DNA from: Mesostigma viride
Lineage: Eukaryota; Streptophyta; Mesostigmatophyceae; Mesostigmatales; Mesostigmataceae
Assembly (NCBI GenBank): GCA_009746045.1
Contig: RPFO01000104.1
Span: 4,002,272 to 4,066,271, forward strand
DNA length: 64,000 bases
Direction of reading: 5' to 3'
Part shown: positions 58,202-64,000 of the stretch, one piece after another
Layout of the letters: each line of letters opens with the position of its first letter
Position numbering within the stretch: the stretch's first letter is position 1
Notes under the pieces: generated by a model
Database searches by the model: none
Told to the model about the DNA's origin: nothing
What the model saw: the letters and a program-made list of their open reading frames with translations, nothing else
Program-made: the position numbers and the translations under genes

Positions 58202-59462
58202 CATGTCCATATATATATATGCCCGTGGGCGGAAAGCTGCCGGCTCCTGCTCCTTTTGGCAACGGCAGCGCCTGACCTCCTGGACCCCAGCAGCCCTTTG
58301 CCCTTCGTCACCGCCATCCAGGAGGCCTATGCTGAGATCCAGCAGGCCTGTTCTCCCGTCCGTGCCGCTCAGGCGGTACAGCGCCACCTCCCTCGCGGCA
58401 CTCCCTCGGTCGCCTCCGTTCAATCTCCCGCCGCATTCCCTGCTCGCGTCATCGATAAACACCAGAAAACCTACGCGGGTATTCTGCACACGGCTGATTG
58501 GATTGCTCTTTTCGCGGACCTCAACGCCCAGGGACGTGCGTGGCTGTTCTCGCTTTCCTTGCGGAGTGTGGGCTCGGCGTACCTTCGTGCTCTTCCCATG
58601 GCCCCCCATTCGCCTTGGCTCCCAGCCACTACTCGGTGGCGCTCCGGCACCAGCTATTTGCCCCGCAGCCTCTTGTTCCGGCCGGGCGGCCTTGTGGTAG
58701 CTGTGGGCAGCCGCTGGATCCCACGGGGACTCACTACCTTGCCTGCATGGGGGGCCAACAGAATCAGAATTGGTATTTGTATTTGCACACTGTCCTCCTG
58801 ACGGTGGTGCTCGCCATGATTCGGTCGGTTTTCCCCCACGCGAACATCCGGTCCGAGGATGCGGATGGCGCTGCCTTCTATTCCCCCAACCACCGGCCTG
58901 ACATCGTGGTGCTGGACTTTGAGGGGGGTGGCCGGCATCTGCTTATTGACGTTTCGGTGGCGCGGCCCTTGGCTCTTAGCCACGTGGCTGGGGCCTCCCT
59001 CACGGCAGGTTACACGGCGGACCGGGCGGAGCGGGCCAAGCTCCTGGCCTACGGCGACGTCGGGCACCATCGTGTGGTGCCCTTTGTCCTGGAGGAGTTT
59101 GGGGCCATGGGGCCCCTGACCTCCGCCTTCTTCAAGGAGTGTTGCCGGCTCCGGGAGGACCGGCTGGACCTGGAGGGCCAGCGGGCCCCATGGTCGGCGC
59201 GGACCTGGACGTCATATTGGCGTCAGCGCTTGTCGGTGGCCGCGCTGACTCGGGCCATGGCTGACATCATGCTCCGCCGTACGCGGGCTGATTTTGCGGT
59301 GCAGCAGGGCTATTAGGTTCCTCCCGTTAGGCGTTTCCATTGGTCTTATCGTAGTATAGAGCTTTGACATGGCTCTGTATATAGGTTTATAGCTGGGCGT
59401 TTGCTTTGGTTTGAGTGATTTCACTCTGCTGTAAGTAATTATATTTTTAATATATATATGCC
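58202..59462 (+). pseudogene. LINE ORF2 C-terminal region with zinc knuckle and restriction-like endonuclease
   Basis: The plus strand reads TAIQEAYAEIQQACSPVRAA, HLPRGTPSVASV and ADLNAQGRAWLFSLS. After a frame change near 58600 it reads ALAPSHYSVALRHQLF, then a Cys/His knuckle CGSCGQPLDPTGTHYLAC, then a PD-D/ExK-like core RPDIVVLDFEGGG...LLIDVSVARP. A helical tail ends AVQQGY with a stop at 59316. The order, after the RT thumb, is that of LINEs using a restriction-like endonuclease for target nicking. It belongs to a different LINE family from the one at 61.1 kb, which lacks this block. RT is missing, so the copy is 5'-truncated. It ends in an ATATAT tail. Confidence 0.72.
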
Positions 59463-59724
59463 CCTTCTCTGGGATATATGTGCTACATCTACTCCCAACG
59501 GAGGTATGTTCCCAATTAATTAGTTAATTAATTAATGGACGCAGAAAAATGGAGGCAGATGAGGGAATTAATTAATTTAGACGTGGACTGCGTCGCACGA
59601 TGGAGGCAGATGACAAGCTCGTAAAGATAGGTGGCAGCTCAGTAATTATAAAGGACAGTGATTTGGGCCGTGGTACACGTGCCCACAACCCTAAGTAAGT
59701 AGGTCTTAGATAAGTAATTAATTA
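59463..59724. other. LINE tail debris and spacer
   Basis: Contains a CTCCCAACGGAGGTATG tail motif with TTAATTAGTTAATTAA near 59490-59535 and a degenerate GACGTGGACTGCGTCGCACG hairpin remnant near 59580. AATGGAGGCAGATGA occurs twice. No gene. Confidence 0.55.
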
Positions 59725-60560
59725 AGGGGACGGTCCCGGCGCGAATATTTTGGCGCCGAAAAATTCGCGGTACCCGTCCGTACCGTGAAAAAGTGGTGCA
59801 CGGGGCGCGCACCCCTACCGGAGCTGGCCATGGCGACGTGCTTTCAGGCAGAGTAGAAAAAGATAGCTCGCGGAATGCAGAGAAACTGAGCGAATCTTAA
59901 AGACGATGAGTAAATGATACTACTTCGTAGCGGAGTTCGCGTTTTTTGCAGTGTCGTTGATTTTATTGATGACCATCGCCACGGGGGTCCAATCTGATGT
60001 TTTCGTCGAGAGGAATAAATTAGAATGCACGCTGGCGGCGGTGATTGTCAGGTTTTATGGGCTTTACCTAGCGTCAAAGATGCGTTTAAATCGTTATTGG
60101 TAAAGCTTTAAAAAAATTGCTGGGTTTCGGCAAGATTTCCGTCATGATCGGTAAGACACTCTCCAGGCTCGCGGGATGCGCGTCTTATTATTCCATGGAA
60201 GGTTGTTCTTTCTTGCGCCGCTGGGCGAAGGACAATTCCGGTAATGGTACGATCGTGTGATCAACGTGACCCTATGAATGTTTCGCTTCCTTTATGGGTT
60301 ATCAACGCAAGTTTTCGGCTTCTTTCCGTGCAGTTAGCGCCAGGTATAATGCCATTCCGTGCTGCGCATCGCCAGATTCCTGGCACCTTTCAGTGGTTTT
60401 TATGTACGTTGCATGGCTGGGATGTGTCAAAGCGTGACCGTGGCATATCGTCAAGTTGTCAGGGATTTGCTGAGTGGTTTCTTGGAAGGAGATTGCTAAC
60501 AGCACTCAGTTTTGTGTGAATATTGACGCGGCCTTTCTTAGCAGAGGCTTCATTGTGGTT
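59725..60560 (+). repeat. Family X copy 3
   Basis: Plus-strand member. It begins right after TTAATTAA with GGGGACGGTCCC and a near-palindrome around GGCGCC (about 59741-59770). The leader with GCGCGCACCCC follows, then an ATG at 59830 with MATCFQAE. The conserved pieces NLKDDE and DHRHGG are in the matching frame, GACCATCGCCACGGGGGTCC is near 59970, a GGTAAGA donor-like site is near 60150 and a second small frame MEGCSFLRRWAKDNSGNGT starts at 60195. Stops interrupt the first frame. Distal blocks near 60370 and 60530 match copy 1. Confidence 0.7.
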
Positions 60561-61087
60561 AGAGGCTCACAAGCTTGAGTTTGTTTCTTGGCAAACAATT
60601 GCGCTGGAAAGAAAGGTGGCAGTGGTTTTTCTGAGGGGCATACTGCATGGGTGGAACTGCACGTAGGTAGGGGTTATCGTTGTCTTGTTGGCCTTTCTCC
60701 CACTAAAATGGGAGAGCCCTAATTCATATGCTAGCAAGGCAAGGTAACCATGGTAAGAAGCCTTGGCAAGCAGCATGTATGATAATTCTGCTTTCTCTGT
60801 GGACTGTCTGTTGTTACCCTTGTTGGGCAATTAGTGGATATGGCTTTCTAGGGTGTGTTTGAGCTTGGTTTTGGGATGATGCTCACACCATAAACCTGAA
60901 ATATGCTTTAGAAGTGTTGGCTAGGCATGTAGAGCTACCTGCCTCATTGTTGTGCACACACGCAACAGGTTGCCCGTGTCGAGGTTAGGCAAGGGCACAG
61001 CCACCTCCTTGTACATTGTGGTCGAATTGGGCATGGTCAGGAGCCTTTTGGATGGCATAGGAAGTGTTAGTGTGCCTTAATACTCAC
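60561..61087. other. Unassigned spacer
   Basis: No gene recognised. It forms the left flank of the LINE insertion at 61101. Confidence 0.4.
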
Positions 61088-61100
61088 TAATGCCTTCCTT

Positions 61101-62805
61101 CCAGAGCTGACGGCGCTCACGGGGTTCCTGCTTGACGTCTGCAACCGGATCCTGCTTGCCGACGCGCCGCCGATTCCTGAGTGGCAGCACAGCTACCGTA
61201 TTATGCTGTACAAAAACAAAGGTTCCCCTGACGACCCCGCCAACTACAGAGGAGTCTGCATCCAGAGCGCCGCACTTAAGTTGTTCATGCGCATGATCCT
61301 CAACCGCCTTCGTTCTGCTCTCGACTGTCACCTTGGGGAAAGTCAAATGGGCTTCCGTCCTGGGCGCAACACCGTCATGGCCATCTTCGTCGCGCGTCGC
61401 CTCTTCGAGGAAATCGCTCTCCTGCAACCTGGTGAGTTTCCCGCCATCCTGATCTTCGTCGACTTCATCAAGGCTTTTGATTCTGTCCTCTGGGACGCTC
61501 TATGGGCTGTACTTGCTCGCGCTCGCGTCCCCACTCCCCTGATTACCGTCATCCGCACGCTGTATGAGGGGTCCACCACTTCGGTGCGCACTCAGCACGG
61601 CATAACCCCGCCCTGCCCACTGCAGACCGGCGTCTGGCAGGGTTGCGTCCTGTCGCCGTACCTGTTTATTATTGTAGTGGATTATGTTATGCGCCAGGCA
61701 CGTGCTCGCTTTGCTAGCATTGCAGGCCGTGCCCCTGGCCTAGCGATCACGAACGAGCTTGGGGAAGGGGGGCCGACTAACAAGCAGAATTTACTAGCTG
61801 ACCTCATTTATGCCGACGACATCACGCTCATCGAGAAGCCGGAGTCTGCCCAACTTTGGCTGGACTGCCTGGCGCTCGAGGCTCGGGCGGTTGGTCTAGA
61901 AATCAGCCCCAAAACGGAGGCCCTGGCCCTCGGCATGGCAGGGCCCCACCCACACTCCGCCTCTTAGACGATGCCGAGGTCAACTACCCTACTTCAGGCC
62001 GCTTCAAGCTGCTCGGCAGTTGGCTTCCTGACTGCGAGGACGACATGACGACACGGATCGGCATGGCGTGGGCGCACCTCCATGACCACCGCCGCTGGTG
62101 GAGCAACCCCGCCCTACCCCGGATCGTCAAGCGTGACCTCTTCAAGGTCGTCATTCTGACGATCCTGACCTACGGCGCCGAGACGTGGACACTGATGCAG
62201 GAGCTGGAGCAACGACTCGACGGCGCCGTCACCAAGATGCTGCGCAAGGCCCTTAACATCCCCTTTGGTTTGCACGTTAGTAATGAGGATTTGTACGCTG
62301 ATTTGCCCTATGTTTCCCACATTATTAGGCACAGGCGCCTGGGCCTAGCCGGGCACCTGGCCCGCACAGATCAGGTAGATACATCAGATAGACTAGCTGG
62401 CACCAAGCCCGCCCAGCCTGGGCGATATGTCCTCACCTGGCGTGCCCCCGGCCGCGCGCGGCAGGGCCGCCACCCGTGGACTTTTCGTGATAGACTCGGC
62501 ATGGACATGTGCTACACTAGACGTGACGGGCTCACCCCCGGGCAGCCTCCTGGTTTGTCTGTAATATGGAGGCAGATGGTGCGCAAGGATAGATGGCAAG
62601 TAGTGATGAAGGAGACCACCCCCAAGCCTGTGGGGGCTCCGCGTGTGACCAAGTATGGCATTCATAGCGATTCGGGCCGCGGTGCCCACACCCCTGTAAC
62701 TAGGACCTAGATAGCTTATACCATCCATTCCATCCCATGTTCCCCTCCCACTGAGGACTTATGCTCACGTGACGCAGTCACGTGTCTATTAATTAATTAA
62801 TTAAT
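61101..62805 (+). mobile_element. LINE family A, 5'-truncated copy with target-site duplications
   Basis: Flanked by TAATGCCTTCCTT at 61088-61100 and 62806-62818. It encodes an RT from the fingers onward: GESQMGFRPGRNTVMAIF, FVDFIKAFDSVLWDALW, VWQGCVLSPYLFIIVVDYVM and LLADLIYADDITL (catalytic YADD), then RFKLLGSWLPD and TYGAETWTLMQ, IIRHRRLGLAGHLARTDQ and GLSVIWRQMVRKDRWQ. A single frame change near 61940 separates the two halves. There is no zinc knuckle or PD-type nuclease. The 3' UTR has the CACGTGAC-GCA-GTCACGTG hairpin at about 62767 and a (TTAA)n tail. An apurinic-type endonuclease upstream is presumed lost by truncation. Confidence 0.92.
62767..62785 (+). other. LINE/SINE 3'-end hairpin CACGTGAC-GCA-GTCACGTG
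   Basis: Eight-base perfect stem with a 3-nt loop immediately before the TTAA tail. The same hairpin ends the copies near 17300, 24931, 55046, 56541, 56674 and 57700, including both SINE-like copies, so it is the shared 3' signal. It includes two CACGTG hexamers. Confidence 0.9.
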
Positions 62806-62818
62806 TAATGCCTTCCTT

Positions 62819-63330
62819 AGCGTCTGCACAGGTGGCCAACTGCCAAAATTAATAACTGCTACAGCTGAGCTCAGAATGCCACCAAACTTTGACAGTGCCT
62901 TCTATGGTCATGACAGAATTTGACTTGTGCTTTTCAGGCCTAATTGATGTGTTATGAGTGTGTATGGGGACGCCCCGCCTAAAAAAGCGTATTTTTGGCC
63001 CAAAAATTAATAACTCAAAGGGATGTGCTGATTTTGTTGATCCAATGAGGTAGAAACAATGTCCCATGACATTTTTATATGGGGTGTGCTTTTTTCATGC
63101 AACTGGTTCTCCCACTGTTCTGGGCAAGATGTGCCCCGGACAGCGTTTTTTTCTATTTTTAGCTCATAGCCGGTGTATGGCTGGGGGTAGTACCCCCAAC
63201 AAGTGGTGGTATGCATGCCCAAACATCATGTTTATGGTCCCCAAACATCATTCAGTGGTTGTCAGTTGCATTTCTGTAGTTATTAGAGGGGGTAAGTTTT
63301 GATATATTTCTATGGGACCCTCCCCTTAAG
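62819..63330 (-). repeat. Dispersed repeat family Q, copy 2
   Basis: The reverse complement parallels 17331-17860: it starts TTAAGGGGAGGGTCCC, then TTTGGGGACCATAAACATG, GGGGGTACTACCCCCAGCC, GAGCTAAAAATAGAAAAAAA and two AGTTATTAATTTT motifs. The LINE at 61101-62805 landed at its right-hand (proximal) edge. Confidence 0.75.
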
Positions 63331-63435
63331 TACTTGCGTGTAATTAATGCGCATGGGCATGCCACGGAGTACTATGCTAATCTCAGTAGAAAAAAAATTC
63401 TATACATGAAAGTTACAATTAATATCGTCTGCCAA
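63325..63435 (+). repeat. Dispersed repeat family W, copy 2
   Basis: Matches 55695-55800 in reverse orientation, as described there. It ends at a junction with an RT fragment at about 63450. Confidence 0.8.
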
Positions 63436-63449
63436 CCATATAGTCACTG

Positions 63450-63885
63450 TGGCAGGGCTGCGTGCTCTCGCCATACCTGTTCATTATTGTGGTTGAATAT
63501 GTAATGATTCACGCGCGCAAGCGGTTTGCTCGCATGGTGGGTAGGGAATCAGGGGTGCAGGTCGCCAACCACTTCTGGCATGGCGGGGCGGAAACAGAGA
63601 TTCGGCTAGCGGACATCATCTATGCATACGACACCACCAGCTCTTCCAGGACACTGAGCACGTGCAGACGTGGCTTGACTGCCTCGCAATCAAGGCCCGT
63701 GTGGTGGGGCTCGAGGTCAGCAAGAAGACTGAGGCTCTGGCGATTGGGCTCACTAGCTCAGCCACCGCTGCGACCTTTTTATACTTGATGGCTCTCGAGT
63801 CCTGTATCGGGATATCATCCATTCCATCCCATGCTCCCCTCCCACTGAGGACTTATGCTCACGTGACGCAATTCAACTAGTTTTG
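63450..63885 (+). pseudogene. LINE family A RT fragment with internal deletion
   Basis: Starts mid-RT at LWQGCVLSPYLFIIVVEYVM. It continues through RLADIIYAYDTT, where the catalytic pair reads YAYD, and TWLDCLAIKARVVGLEVSKK. It then jumps near 63810 directly to the 3' UTR (CCATTCCATCCCATGCTCCC, ACTGAGGACTTATGCTCACG) and stops inside the hairpin. The thumb and C-terminal part are missing. Confidence 0.82.
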
Positions 63886-64000
63886 TAACTATGCTGGGTG
63901 GGTGCTGCATGGCGATAGCCGGACACCATATTGCCGGCTTCATAATAAGTTTTCATTTGTAAACCAGGCTTGAGGGTAGGTTTTCTATGTATACAATGCA
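63886..64000. other. Window end
   Basis: Short unassigned sequence. Nothing recognised. Confidence 0.3.

Noticed and set aside
57985-59462. DNA transposon with terminal inverted repeats
   Set aside because: The arms are LINE 3' ends with coding and UTR sequence and TA tails. Target-type repeats flank each piece separately.

Overview
This window looks like nuclear DNA of a unicellular green alga (chlorophyte or prasinophyte type). Genes have many short exons with GT-AG and some GC-AG introns. Both large genes are eukaryotic, and LINE, SINE-like and DNA-transposon debris and tandem repeats fill most of the remaining space. The species cannot be named from sequence alone. All gene models were read by eye from splice signals, reading phase and family motifs.

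Layout. 1-6180: satellite array with a ~70-bp unit and a late higher-order repeat. 6446-7240: G-rich minisatellite. 7690-8505: first copy of a conserved dispersed family, here called family X. 9430-10100: ~230-bp tandem array carrying GCCGGC palindromes, directly upstream of a spliced DDE-transposase-like gene (10105-13592). 14240-17330: LINE pieces in both orientations. 17331-19625: repeat family Q, a ~190-bp diverged tandem, and family X copy 2. 20728-21669: intronless, minus-strand AhpC/TSA (PRXL2-like) thioredoxin-fold gene with an in-frame TGA exactly at the first position of its C-x-x-C motif, a candidate selenoprotein. 23385-25580: repeat family Z and a LINE ORF1, each split by a younger insertion.

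26244-42647 (minus) is a 17-exon citrate synthase gene. 44382-56123 (plus) is a 7-exon TDG/MUG-family mismatch uracil/thymine DNA glycosylase gene. The two are divergent and separated by ~1.7 kb. Every exon junction is phase-compatible, giving 482 and 660 residues. Their introns hold minisatellites, a MULE transposase remnant and LINE/SINE insertions.

The most unusual signal is that many introns of these genes, and one intron of the transposase-like gene, carry tandem or decayed copies of the edge of the adjacent exon together with its splice site. I call these exon-edge echoes. 56.5-64 kb returns to LINE debris, an inverted pair of LINE ends, family X copy 3, a 5'-truncated LINE with clear target-site duplications, and the second family Q copy.

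The main cellular functions are mitochondrial citrate synthesis, base-excision repair and a probable plastid or organellar redox protein. Nothing suggests that they work as one pathway.
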